Source: Membranipora membranacea (lineage: Eukaryota; Bryozoa; Gymnolaemata; Cheilostomatida; Membraniporidae). Taken from it: a stretch of DNA of 60,000 bases. The DNA lies in assembly GCA_914767715.1 (NCBI GenBank), contig OU612067.1, positions 14,949,001 to 15,009,000 on the forward strand, read 5' to 3'. Within the stretch, counting starts at the first letter, position 1. Every line of letters starts with the position of its first letter. The notes under the pieces are model-generated. The model was given only the letters and a program-made list of their open reading frames with translations. It ran no database searches and had not been told where the DNA came from. This document shows, piece after piece, positions 1 to 11,654 of the stretch. Position numbers and translations under genes: made by a program.

Positions 1-322
1 ACCAACTGACGTGGCATATTTCTATTCCTAATCAACTCCTTTGTCGAAAACCCTTTTGATGCAAGCAAGGAAATTACAGCAATTTGTATTCAAAGTTATG
101 TTGTGTAAATGATATGTAATGAATCCATGTGGTATCATACTCTTAAGTTCTGACCAGGTCAAGAGGTGGGATCACATTCAATACACCTCGATTGTGTTTA
201 CTGAGCTCCAAGTCAGGAAAGTCCTCATTTTTGCCTTCAGGCTCATGAATGTCTCGGACAAGAAATAGTTACACAAATCGGATAGAACAACAAGCTCAGT
301 ATTGATATATAATTTCCTGTAC

Positions 323-2021
323 CTGGTATACACAACACATCAGTAGTGTCATTCCATCCCGTCATGATGATGCCTTTCACTATTTTAGCTTCACATATTG
401 TGGAGGTGAATTCCGATGATTTAAACTGATATTGGTCTTTACACTGATATTCCTTGACAGCTGATCCAGCTAGATATGGAGCCAAGTTACTCTGAGCGGA
501 GTTCTCCACAAATGGCGGTGATTGACTGCAGGTAAGTACTACAGTAAACAATGAATTAGACTTCATGAGAACATGTAATTACTATTTTTCAACAAACCGA
601 GTTTCAGTCTTTTCTAAATTCCCCTGTTTTGGTTTTGTGCAGAAAGATAAAGTGATGACCATGGTTGGAACTTTTATGAAAAGAAAAAAATGGCAGAAAC
701 CAGTCCAGTTATTACCTGTAATTTGAATGATGAATTGCAACTGAGTGATGTCATCGTCATCCTCTGGTAGGTAGTTAAAATTAAGGACTCCATTTCCTGA
801 TGAAGGAACAATGAGAGGAGGATTTGCGTTGTACAGATTCACAATGCTGAATCCACCTTCAGATATGTACATGAGGATTGTACGGTCAGGACCTTCTTTT
901 TTAATAATGTTTACAAGCGGATATACACCGAGCATAGCTCCTGGTGGAACCCCTGAAAGGACTACAGCACAGTGATCAGGCGCCGGGTCTAAGTCGGGGC
1001 GCTTTGGATACCTCAAGCTGATTACTCCAGACTCACCTGCCCCTAGGGTAATACTCTGGTGGGCACTGAGGCATGGTACATCTGTGTAGATAAAGGCAGC
1101 AAAGATGGAGCTTAAAAGTGCCAAAATGATTTTTTAAATTTAATGAAAAATTAATGAAACTAGGCGTGTAGAGATTGCCAAATTGTGAGATAGACCCCAC
1201 TGTTTTTGTCCGGAAATTGCATCTCCCGTATTTATGAAGCAAAGATATTCGATAGTACATTACAAGCATTGAGCATATTCATTTCGACAAATATGCTTTA
1301 TGATCCAGCTGCTTTTGAAAATAACCAACTTAACGCAAACAAAATAACTCCACAACTGTCTAGTTTTTGCTATGCTCAAACTTTTGGGGATGTTGGGCAT
1401 CATATAACCCAGATATTCGTTACAGACACTATCCAATATATAAACTCACAGTTGGTAACAAGTTCGATATCAAAGAACCAGCCACCATTCCAATAAGCAG
1501 CTCAAAGCAATCAAAAATAATTCCACAGAAGTCTAGTTGTTGATAGGCCCAAACCTCGATAGATGTAGGAGATTGCGGTGCCAAACTAATTATTGTTACA
1601 GGAACTACACAATATACTCACAGTTTGTAACAAGCTCGATATCAAACGCGCTGGCTGCACTATCAACCTTGATATCCATAACACCATCACTCTCAATGCG
1701 AATAGCGGGTTCTACAGCGTACCCTGCTACACAATATCCATCGCCTTCAATATTCAGAGTGGCGTCACATGTCCGTCCACCCACACCCTCGCTAGCACCC
1801 TTGAGTGCGATGTATCCACCAGCATTTAGTCCTTTGACATGAAGAGTACATTGTGTGGAGCTTTGGCCATCTCCACTTGGTCTATGTGTGATGACTACAT
1901 TGGTGATGGGAATTGGGATTGTGATATCTCTACTTGGACAAATTTCGTACGACTGTATATTCTGAGAATGAGTACTGATTAATCCCACCAGAAATATTAA
2001 TATAGTAGTAAGCTCCAGCAT
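323..2021 (-). CDS. Secreted protein with two related beta-rich domains and a Sushi/CCP domain (3' part outside window)
   Basis: Three exons join in phase 1 throughout: 2021-1622, 1081-716 and 538-323. Exon 1 opens at a true ATG (2021) with a signal peptide, MLELTTILIFLVGLISTHSQ. It then encodes a roughly 110-residue Cys-containing domain (CPSRDI..QCTLHV..TCDATL..YC). Exon 2 encodes a similar domain (PCLSAHQSIT..HCAVVLSG..). Exon 3 is a Sushi/complement-control module: four Cys, the YQC motif and a Trp before the last Cys (GWNDTTDVLCIP). All junctions have good GT/AG sites (for example ACT|gtgagt, tacacag|AT). Phase 1-1 exons are typical of shuffled extracellular modules. Sushi domains mediate protein binding at the cell surface or in matrix. 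The first two domains look CUB-like, but that is weak. The 3' end lies left of position 323 and was not located. Function unknown beyond secretion or membrane display. Confidence 0.75.
1340..1650. repeat. Tandem duplication covering an exon end and its splice donor
   Basis: Positions about 1340-1475 and 1515-1650 are diverged direct copies about 170 bp apart. Each contains the last ~28 bases of the first coding exon of the secreted-protein gene (minus strand) with its gtgagt donor. The outer copy could act as a 51-base exon at 1500-1450 (see findings). Confidence 0.65.
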
Positions 2022-2202
2022 ATTGGTTTGTGATATTCATGCAGAGTCCTGTAAAGTGGAAATAGGTGTTCACAAATATCACACACCTTATCAACAGCAG
2101 TATGAAGGCGCAATCATTTAGAGATGAGGGAGTTTCAATGTTTGCAGTTTTGCATCTCAAAACAAGCCTAGCATGCAAATGATATATTTGAAATATGTCC
2201 AA

Positions 2203-4640
2203 CTTATTTTATTGCATCACTGGATGTCAGACGCAAAGGTTTTCAAAGACGCACTATTATTACCAAGGAATCAGTAGGATTCTTGATACGATGCCAGCAG
2301 AAGAGAAATGGGATTAAGTTTTCACATAGATTTATGTACCAGCTTCACTGACTTGATCTATCATGCTGCTAAGACACTCACCATGATCTGGTCCTCTTTG
2401 TATTATCCTGTGCAAAATTTAGCTGGCTATCCTGTCAGTGAGCAATACTGTAATCATATTGGATCAACCTTGCTTAGATATGAACTAGTTGTGTGTGAAT
2501 GAGGATGTAAAATCTGCTGCTTCATAAGGTGATTACTACAATTGTAATCAAGATATCGAGTGACAGTCATTCATCACCTAACTTCCTTATTCAAAGCTAG
2601 GGAGACCGCCTACTGGCTAAATGAATTTGTGTAATAACAAACTATTTAAAAAGGCATTTAGTGTTTGAATGAGTTTGAACCAATGATAATCAGTCAACAC
2701 TATCATATTGTCCTTTATAGCTTACATAAAAAACTGCCTCTGCCTTAGTTAACACCAATAGTGTAAAAAGCCGATGTGCTATACTCTTGTTCGCTGAATG
2801 AAAGACATTTTAAAAGCGTTCAATTTTTGGATGAATGCTTATAATTAATCTTTAGAGAATGAGTCAACCCCTTCATATAAGCAAAAATATTGAGCACCTC
2901 TTCTTCTTCCTATTTCATAGCAAGAAGCAACTTCATTAAGATCTATTAGCCATGACAAGCATATTATGGAGGTCTTCCGTCTTCAATTAAATAAATTGTA
3001 GAAGTAATTGCAAGAATTGTCAATGCCGTACCATGAGCTTGAGTGACAACATCCCTTGAAAAATAATGTTGGTGAAACTAGCAAAAGCTGACGATGTCGC
3101 ATCAATAGCAGGGAGCGGATAGCATGTCATAACAATCGAGGACGATTGCAACTAAGGGAGTGCAGATGTCGCATACACAGCAGCAAATAGGAGAATTGTC
3201 TATACCAACATCCGACACAATAACAACATCCAATATCCTTGCCAGCATCATCATCAGTACACTCAAACCTTGACTTGAGGACACGCAGTTACCAGCCGGT
3301 GCATATCACCTCGAATCGGAGACGTGCAAATATATTCAAATCTAAATTCTATTCTTAACACCGGTGCCACCTTAACGCCAGAACCATGACAACCATGACA
3401 ATGCAGTGAAGGTGGCGCCAACAGACATAATCCAGGATTAGCATGATGTCTAACTTACACCAACCAACACTTGCGGCCGATCAACCCTGGATCAACCCAC
3501 TCTTGCGGCCGATCAACCCTCTTTTTGCGGTAATTGAAAATTGTGTTTAAAACCTGTTTTTTTGCTTATTGACGTCAGCAGTTTTGTAATTTGTCTGGGT
3601 TCATAGTATTTAAGAACATTGTTGTCTATTGAAATTCATGATCTGTTTGGCGACCCTCTGGTCGACAAGCAGCGCTCTTTGTTTGCAACTTCTTTTGGAG
3701 ACAGGTCAGTTTCTTAAACATGAAAGTTTTACGAGTTGTTATCATAATATTTTCATTTATTGTACGTGAGTGATATTTATAGGGAAATAGAACTCGCCTT
3801 ATTATTTAATAATGGCACAGTATAACATTTGGTTGGATTATCTATACCATCAACTAATTGAGTTAAATGAATTAAATCCAACATGCATGGCATCATTGAC
3901 TAGAAATAAGACATGCATTGTTTAAGTTGAATTGCGTTTGATGTTAAACTTGATAAGAATTAAAAGGCATGCTCTTGAGGTCACATGTAAATAAGTCAGT
4001 GTCACATAGTGAGAATCATCATACCGAGCTCGTGAGCACAGATCTCAGTAGCGGAGAGTTAATGTGGTGACTCCATAACCCGGAATCCCACAACATATCC
4101 TTACTAAAACTGGAAACAATGTAAACAAAATGGAATCTTTTGAGAACGGTCAATGCTTACCATAAACATAAAGAGTATTTATATGTTTATGATGCTTACA
4201 CAAGGCAATAGTAAGCATCATTACACAATTTAAGTTTGCCTTTATGCACCACCCGTTATGAGTGAGTACCTCGGACTAGTGTGTGCTGTGACAATTAAAT
4301 GTATTGGTTGATTTTGAAACTTTGGAAGGCAATCGCTGCTGGATTAATGTGTTATATCATCTTTCTGGTTTTTTGCATAAATGTGAGCCAATTTTCAAAA
4401 TTATGTTATATTTATTCAGGAAAGTGCTCTGGTTGAAATCCTATTGTCATTACATACTGTTTTCAATTGATAGAGTTCCATGTCTATTTATTAGACCCGA
4501 AAATTAATAGTGACACCATACCTCCATACCTAGCAACCCATTATTTTCTCAAACACCGAAAAAGTCTACAGTTAGAAATTATAAGAAGTGCTTTGTTTGT
4601 GGTCTCTGTACCACTACGTATCATACAGACAGAAGTAAAC
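2203..4640. other. Intergenic DNA without recognisable gene
   Basis: Only short ORFs without family signatures are present. A short direct duplication of a CTTGCGGCCGATCAACCC unit lies at about 3470-3520. No promoter for the minus-strand gene starting at 2021 could be assigned. I see nothing else I can support. Confidence 0.5.
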
Positions 4641-4650
4641 AGGCCCGTAG

Positions 4651-4687
4651 TTCTAGGGGAGGCAGGGATGCTCTGCCTCCCCTAGAA
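4651..4687. repeat. Perfect 15-bp hairpin
   Basis: TTCTAGGGGAGGCAG (4651-4665) is the exact reverse complement of 4673-4687, with a 7-base loop. It is a palindromic MITE remnant or structured element; no ORF explains it. Confidence 0.8.
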
Positions 4688-4689
4688 AG

Positions 4690-6520
4690 CTAAATAAAGT
4701 GACCTAAAACCACTGTAACTGAATAATCCATATCAGAATAAGCTCCATTTTCTTATTTCATGCTTCAAATTGCTTGGGGAAGAGCTTACAGCACCACTCT
4801 TGGTGATGATTCCGACTTGCCTCAGACTTTCACGTCCCCAACCATTGTTTCTAAACTATGGCCGTGGTACAGCCCTGTCATAAACCCTTCCCTAGCACAT
4901 ACTCATACAGAGTTGACCCTTCAATTAGATGCATTGAGTTGATAAATTTAAATGTGAATATGAGGTTTAATTCTTTGCAATGCTAACAAAACCGGTGTGA
5001 TAGCAAATCTTATTTGAAGGTTTTTAGGACACTATTAAAGAATATTTAGGTTCAAGAGTGAGATACAATATTACAACCGCCGATTCGTATCATTGACTGT
5101 GACCGTTACTCGTTTGTTAAAGGTCATCTTCAAGAGAGCATCAATATCAAATATGGAATTTACGCATGCGGAGCATGTCTTATGCTGTGCGGAGGGTTGA
5201 CTGCTATCATAGCGGTACAACGAACACTTGAAGCTAGGAACAATAAAAAATAAGACAACCAGTTATATCTCACTGCACACAAATATGGATCTTTCATGTT
5301 TCTATGGCACGCATGAATGGATTGGTAAAGCGCAAAACTGTGTGTCCAAATGCTGTGTGGTGTAGAACATGTCACCCAGATACTACAATGAATAAAATAA
5401 ATGAATTTATTCTAAAAATTTCTTAATCTATATATTGTCTCTTTTTTGCAAACAGCAACAGCTCTAAATAAAATCCATATTCTGACATCCTGTCATTTAT
5501 CTGAATAATAAATGATCAGTTACGTAAATTTTTCATACCCACTGATCTCCATTATTTTGGGTGACTTTTGATACATATCTAGTCTTACACTTGAATCCTT
5601 GAGAACTTCTGCTGAGCACTTTAGCGCTATTATTAACAGTGATAGCAATATAAGGTCATGCAAAACTTTTGGTGTTACTCAATTGAAATATAAACTCAAT
5701 TTATATCATAGCATGTGACTATGGCCTTGTTGTATTGAGGTCTATATTGAGGTCTGTATTGAGGTATGTATAAAAGTATTATATACACAATATCAATATT
5801 GAATCAGATATTTTTGAGAAGTTTTATTGTATAGGTTAGTGCTGGACATACAATTAAATACGAGTATGATCGTATTTTGTTCACATCACTTATTATACAG
5901 GGGAGAACAATCTCAGTTTGAATCGCCATTTTGGTTGGTTTGTTGATTTATGTTGGTTCAGGGTTACATTCCTTATCCGTTTTTATTGACAAAAATATAA
6001 TATCCATATTCAATATTTATATGTATGTTTGCTGAATTGCCATTTCGGTTTACAATGTATCTGTATGGACAGCACCTTATATTATACAACTCCACTTTTT
6101 TACTTTATTGGCATAATTTTTCGATCGATGAGAATGTTTTACCAAATCAGCCATCGAGAAAAGAAAGAAAAAGGGGAAAAAAAATATTCGATCAAGATAT
6201 TGAAAAAGATAATCAGAAAAACTATGTTTGAATGATTTATAATCGATTATTGAACGTAAAGTAAATGGTATATTGTCAAAATTAGATGCTATCATATTAT
6301 CTAAAGAGGTATTTGAAGTTTGGTGTAGTTTGAACATGCCACTCAGAGACTCAGATTGAAATTGTGCAAAAATCTTAAATGTTAGTATTAAAGGTATTTG
6401 TAATCGCTGTCTGCATGAGAATTTGTGGTGAGTCGGTCACAGCATACCTAGCAAAACCTAATACCATACAAAAACCTTAATTAAATATCATCTCATTAAT
6501 TTTCCTGCCTTTCATAAACA
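4690..6520. other. AT-rich intergenic DNA, nothing recognised
   Basis: Six-frame reading gives only short ORFs with low-complexity or AT-driven composition. No conserved domain, RNA gene or clear repeat was seen. Confidence 0.45.
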
Positions 6521-6526
6521 TTATTC

Positions 6527-6645
6527 CCGTGGCTCAGTAGACAGTTGAAGAGGGCGATATGGGTTCAATCTCCATTTTTCCGAGTTTCTGGTTGAAACGT
6601 CGTCCTGATTATCAAAGTTTTGATAACGAAGAGGCTTTTTAGACC
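6527..6645 (+). repeat. tRNA-derived SINE, family b, copy 1
   Basis: The head has a pol III A box (TGGCTCAGTAGACAG) and a B box (GGGTTCAATCTCC, 6561-6573). It is followed by a shared tail, TCTGGTTGAAACGT..GATTATCAAAGTTTTGATAACGAAGAGGC. The same tail recurs inverted at 7098-7185 and 7483-7559, which identifies a dispersed family rather than a tRNA gene. Confidence 0.65.
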
Positions 6646-7097
6646 AGTATTTTGTCGATGTTCTGGCGTGCCTTAAACAGGATCAAGGTGTCACTGGCAA
6701 TAGGCGAATATTGCATGTTATTATGTATTTATGCAGCTTGCTGCACACTCCAATTCAGGCCTCGCCTCTAGGATGCATCCTAATTTCTAGGTTGTGTCAC
6801 ACATTTGAAATGAGGTGTTTGAGCAACTTTTGACCCTCTATAGAGGCGGGCCCGACCAAAATCTTCAGTTCTCCTCAAAAAACTATACTGTTAAACAGGT
6901 TGGCTTTTGAAAGAAAGGTCAACTGGCTCTCTAGGCTGAGAGACAAACCTTCCAAGGACACTCTGCAATCGCTAGCTAACTCGCATTCCCTTGACAGAAT
7001 TATATTTTACAGAAAGAAGTAAAATTACGTGACCCTAACATAAATTATGCCATATTTCAGGCACGCAAGAACATTGACAAAATATAACGGTATACAG

Positions 7098-7185
7098 AGC
7101 CTCTTTGTCATCAAACTCATGATAGTTAGGTTGACGTTTCAACCAGACCCGGACAAATGTCTAATGTCTACTGAGCCACAGGATT
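7098..7185 (-). repeat. tRNA-derived SINE, family b, copy 2 (lacks B box)
   Basis: The reverse complement reads GTGGCTCAGTAGACATTAGACA, then GTCTGGTTGAAACGTCAAC and a tail ending CAAAGAGGC. It matches copy 1 at 6527, but the B-box segment is deleted. Confidence 0.6.
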
Positions 7186-7482
7186 AATGTTAGATGAAAA
7201 TAGCAATAATTAACAGATTAATCGTCACATCTGTATGAGAAAGTCAAGACCAGATCCTGACCAAGACTGGAATTGACAGCTGACAGTAAGGCGACAGACG
7301 AATAACTACATCCAATTCTTTACCAGTGCTATTGTATCCGGGAATCAAAATACATAATACATTAGGTAAGTTACAGAGGAGAAAGAGGTACATTACAGTT
7401 ATATTGATCTGATCATGGCCGATGAAAGATCTAATTGTATAGACGTGTTATTCCAGAGCATTGAAAAAATAATGGTCCTAAG

Positions 7483-7559
7483 CGCCTCTTTGTTATTGAA
7501 CTTATGATAATCAGGACAATGTAACAACCAGAATCGAATCCATATCGCCCTCTTCAATG
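7483..7559 (-). repeat. tRNA-derived SINE, family b, copy 3 (5' truncated)
   Basis: The reverse complement reads GAAGAGGGCGATATGGATTC, then GATTCTGGTTG and a tail ending AACAAAGAGGC. The A-box part is missing, and the break lies beside the poly-G run. Confidence 0.6.
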
Positions 7560-7567
7560 ATTTTGGA

Positions 7568-7585
7568 TGGGGGGGGGGGGGGGGT
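7568..7585. repeat. Poly-G homopolymer run
   Basis: An uninterrupted run of about 18 G sits at the truncated end of the SINE copy at 7483-7559. Its true length is uncertain because such runs are error-prone in sequencing. Confidence 0.85.
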
Positions 7586-8499
7586 TAAATTGGTGAGATG
7601 TGTTATTTACCCAGAATGCCACTCTTAGCAGCATAGATACATAGGTTATTTGGGTATACATAAGTGATCTGTTATGAAATGTCATGTACCAAGTGTCGAA
7701 AGAACAAAAACAACAACAGATAAAATGGTAATAGATGGAATGTGAGTTTTACAGCAAATATTTATATGCAGATTTTCACATAAATTTAAAGCAGTGGCGC
7801 AACTAGCAATATATAACATTACATCACAACACAAGGTGACACAAATCCCAATAGAACGATTAGGACACACATAATGAAGTGTGCCATGATTTTGAATCAA
7901 TGAATAGCATTCTCACATGAGTCAGAACGAAATATTGGCTAAAAGAGTGCTGGTGAAAGTCTCAAGACCTGAAAACTGAGTAATAAAAGTGCCTTAAGTA
8001 CAAGGCTGATAATTGCTCTCAATGAGTAGGTGGGTCAGGTATATAACTAATATCAGCAGTTTGTCTGACGATCGGATAGCTGCTGTTATGTAGCCACTCT
8101 ATATTCTGCTAGTACATCAAAAACCATTGGATTAGGATGGGGTTCGGTGTTGGGGTCAATATATTTGATTTTTTGCTTTGAAATCTCGAAGTCAAGGAGT
8201 TTGATGTATCCAAGAAACCATCTGTACCATATGGTTTGATATAAATATAATAATATAGTGATTGCCTTGCTATATAGTGATTGCCTTGCACAATATAGTG
8301 ATTTGTTGCTGACAATAAAAGTATATATATATTGCCCAACACGTTATCAACAATACTATCAAAATCATGTCGGCAACCATTGAGACTGCAAGCTTTTACA
8401 TCATCAGTTATGTAAAAGGATTGTTGAGCGTGACGCCGAGAAGCCAAGCTGCTCAACAAAAGTTATCTCTGAAATTTCGATAAAAAGATTGCTGAAAAT

Positions 8500-9900
8500 A
8501 TGCCTAAATGTATCCGTATGAAGACCACACTGAACCCAAATGATAGCAGTGAGTCATCCTTTAGCCTACCTGAAGAGGAAGAGAGCTCTGAAACCACAAC
8601 TCTGCCGTATGCGCTGAAAAGTATGAAAGCAATTCAGAAAAACTTGACAGCTCATACCGAAAGGAGTCAGCGATTGAAATCAAAGGCTCGGTGAGTAATC
8701 CACAAGTTGTAATCAGTCAAGATACTGCTAGATTGAAATTCTAAAGAATGTTCTGCCAAAACAACTTGCAGCGGCAAATCCATTACTTAGAGTAAAAAAT
8801 AAAACCAAAATATCTGGTGCTCATGTCAGCTCTGTTCTAGCAGTTAATGGTCTAGGTAACAATGAATCGTTTACTGTGAATTTCTTCAACACCCCATCAC
8901 GAATTCTTGTCAAGTGAATTAAACTATGTATAATCATTTCTTCAATATAGCCCGCTTGTCATTGACGGTGTATCCAAACAAGGAGTTAGAGACTCCTTGA
9001 TCCCAGCCATTCCAATCACACCAGTGCAATGAGTTGCACAATCCAGGAGCAGTACAAAGCCGCTCACAATAGGAACCATTCCTCAACCGGTTCATTACAT
9101 TCTGTCCCCAGTATAATACCTCACTACTAGCAATCCCTCACCAGCCAGAAAATATATCGCTCACTAACAAGTAATCACATGGACACAAACACCTGTCGCA
9201 GTGACTGTAATAACTGTCACCTCCTTTGTAACACAATCAACAATCTTCTAGATAAGATTGGGACACCGCGAGGACTCAATCAAAGTTACTTAATCGACTG
9301 ACCAAGACCAAAGATGCCATACATGATCATGTATGGGATGATTTCACTGTTCTAACAAAATGGATAGCGACTACTGTAAAAAGTAGACTGGAATTTCAAA
9401 CAGAACAAATTGTCACATCATTAAACAGTGGAACCAAAGCTACTCAGCTCACTAAACACAAAGGCACACAGACAAATGAACGTAACAATTATCATGACTC
9501 TTAGCAAATCCTCAGCTAGGGAATATAAACCATGGAATGATCAAGGAATGGATAGAGCTAAACAAACTCCATCAGATCGCCAGCATCATGATTTATGTCC
9601 AGGCGCAGCTCAAAAGACAATAAAGCTAAACAATATGGAAAACAAAAGTGTGACCCCAACTTAAATCCTGAAATCTACATAGTTGTAAATATTGCCAAGA
9701 CATCTGATGACTTTAAAGAGTACAACATAGACACCATCAAAAGGGATTTGAATATAATCCATGGTCCAACCGTTATCAAGAAAGTTAGCAGATACAAATT
9801 TAGATCTGACTCTCCCAAACTAATGATAGAACTGGATAATGAGGTGACAGCTACAAAACTTGTTTCTGGTTGGAGAGAAAGACACCTTCTCTTAAGATGA
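8500..9900 (+). pseudogene. Decayed retroelement-like ORF fragments
   Basis: Successive broken plus-strand ORFs lie at 8500-8694, 9428-9664 and 9595-9900. The first has an acidic, Ser/Glu-rich stretch followed by a basic helix. The last (NPEIYIVVNIAKTSDDF.. onwards) has alternating beta/alpha character with a charged end, which could be an RRM-like ORF1 domain of a LINE. Frameshifts separate the pieces and no reverse transcriptase was found. The region is not part of a recognised host gene. The retroelement reading is an inference from layout only; it could be another decayed ORF. Confidence 0.3.
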
Positions 9901-10149
9901 ATGCTGCAATGTTAAGGGATATGGAGGAAGAGGCTCTCCTGTTGGATATTAATCATCATTATCCAGGTACAGTGTACACAAGGCTTTTCAAACAAGGAGA
10001 AAAGCTAAGGATATAGATTTTCAGATTGGAATTATACGCATTTTGTAATCAAAATTACCAAACTCTGTTGAAATTGACATCTAAGAATAGATTTGTCCGC
10101 TTTCATGACATGAGGGCTTAACTCCCATAGTTTCTCAGTTTAATATTAC

Positions 10150-10207
10150 ATTGAATCAGGGAGTTTGGAACCGAACTCCCCGATTGACTCAAACTCCCTG
10201 ATTGAAT
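10150..10207. repeat. Perfect 18-bp inverted repeat with GGGAGTTTG core
   Basis: ATTGAATCAGGGAGTTTG (10150-10167) is exactly reverse-complementary to 10190-10207. The same GGGAGTTTGG core forms another hairpin at 52323-52348, suggesting a small MITE family. Confidence 0.7.
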
Positions 10208-10483
10208 CTACATTGAAAGTGGTGCTGTCCCATGGGAACATTGTGACAACTTGAATAGTTAGCTACACTTAGAACATGTAACGTTTCTTTAACTTGTCAG
10301 TTCAAAACCACTCATTCATTCCATGTCTTAGACCTTTATCAATATTATCAAGGTCAAGAATGTTGCAATGGGCGTTTTTTACAACAGGGAGACACTGTAG
10401 ACATGCAATCGATTAGTCAAGTGCCTTTTGTGGTAAGGTATTAATTCTGATAATGGTCGACAATGCCACCTACAAGAACTTGC

Positions 10484-11171
10484 AGCCGTCTCAGCACATA
10501 GCCCAACATTAGATGACATTGTAATCTGGCATCATCAAGAAGCTATCTAACACAACTTTGCTGTTTCCAGATGTACTGGTTGAGAACTTCACATTTAACA
10601 AAACTGTATGGAGGATTACATTGCCGGACTATACCTACTGTATGATAACTTCCGCGCGCACGAGGCACACCGGGCGCACCGGGTTCACGCGGCACAGGCG
10701 GCACAGGCGGCACACGCGGCTCAGGCGGCACACGCTGCACACCGTCTCAGCACATAGACCTACATTAGATGACATTGTATTCTTCAATCTGGCAACATCA
10801 AGAAGCTATCTGACACAATTTTGCTGTTTCCAGATACACTGGTTCGGGACTGCACATTTATCAAAACTGTATGGAGGATTACTTTGCCGGACTAAACCTA
10901 TTATATGATAACTTCCAGGCACAAGCGACACACTTGGCACACGCGACACACTGGGCAAACGCGGCACACGCAACACACTGGGCAAACGCGGCACATGCGG
11001 CACACCGGGCACACCGGGCACACCGGGCACACCGGGCACACCGGGCACACCGGGCACACCGGGCACACCGGGCACACCGGGCACACCGGGCACACCGGGC
11101 ACACCGGGCACACCGGGCACACCGGGCACAACGGGCACACCGGGCACACCGGGCACACCGGGCACACCGGG
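10484..11171. repeat. Tandem duplication (~255-bp unit) carrying a 9-bp GC-rich satellite
   Basis: Unit 1 (10484-10739) and unit 2 (from 10740) share a ~170-bp AT-rich segment (CAGCACATAG.., CATCAAGAAGCTATCT.., GGAGGATTAC..). Each is followed by a GC-rich 9-bp repeat. In unit 2 the repeat is a near-perfect CACCGGGCA array from about 11002 to 11170. It is open in several frames, giving GHT, HRA, reverse GVP and CAR tripeptide repeats. The GVP frame mimics collagen but is a by-product of the satellite. Confidence 0.85.
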
Positions 11172-11177
11172 TATGAG

Positions 11178-11231
11178 GTTGAATGTTGTTGAATGTTGTT
11201 GAATGATGTTGAATGATGTTGAATGTTGTTG
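11178..11231. repeat. 10-bp satellite, GAATGTTGTT unit
   Basis: About five copies of GAATGTTGTT or GAATGATGTT directly follow the 9-bp array. Confidence 0.85.
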
Positions 11232-11654
11232 CGTACCAATGGAGCACAATTCCATACTAGTACAAGGAGCTTTGGGTCCAGTACAGGACTGACCTCTGAT
11301 CATTCCCGCTCAGGTATAGAAATTACGCTTTATTAGACTGTACTGTTAAAATGTTCACACGATAACATGCTGATTGTTGCTTTCATGATAACAACAATAT
11401 TGTGGAAATCTTTAGCTTATTCCTCATTAATGAGACTGAGCTAAGGATTTCCAGCAGGGCCAGGATCAATCCTGATAGAATTTTATTGATCCTGTATTCC
11501 TAGTAATGACTCAGTTCACCACTAAAAAAGTAAATCTAACCAAATGCGCCAATAACCTGATAACATGATAGGGCAGTAACAATATTTTGATTGAGCATAC
11601 CACATCTTTCTGGAGCGTATCACATCTATATCGGAAATCCCTTAACTTGATTAG

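Noticed and set aside
3102-3284. Minus-strand ORF with Cys-rich hydrophobic sequence
   Set aside because: Short, no homology, no splice partners; consistent with chance.
10806-11303. Collagen-like minus-strand ORF with Gly-Val-Pro repeats
   Set aside because: It is a translation of the 9-bp satellite. Other frames are equally open, and there is no signal peptide, start context or splice structure.
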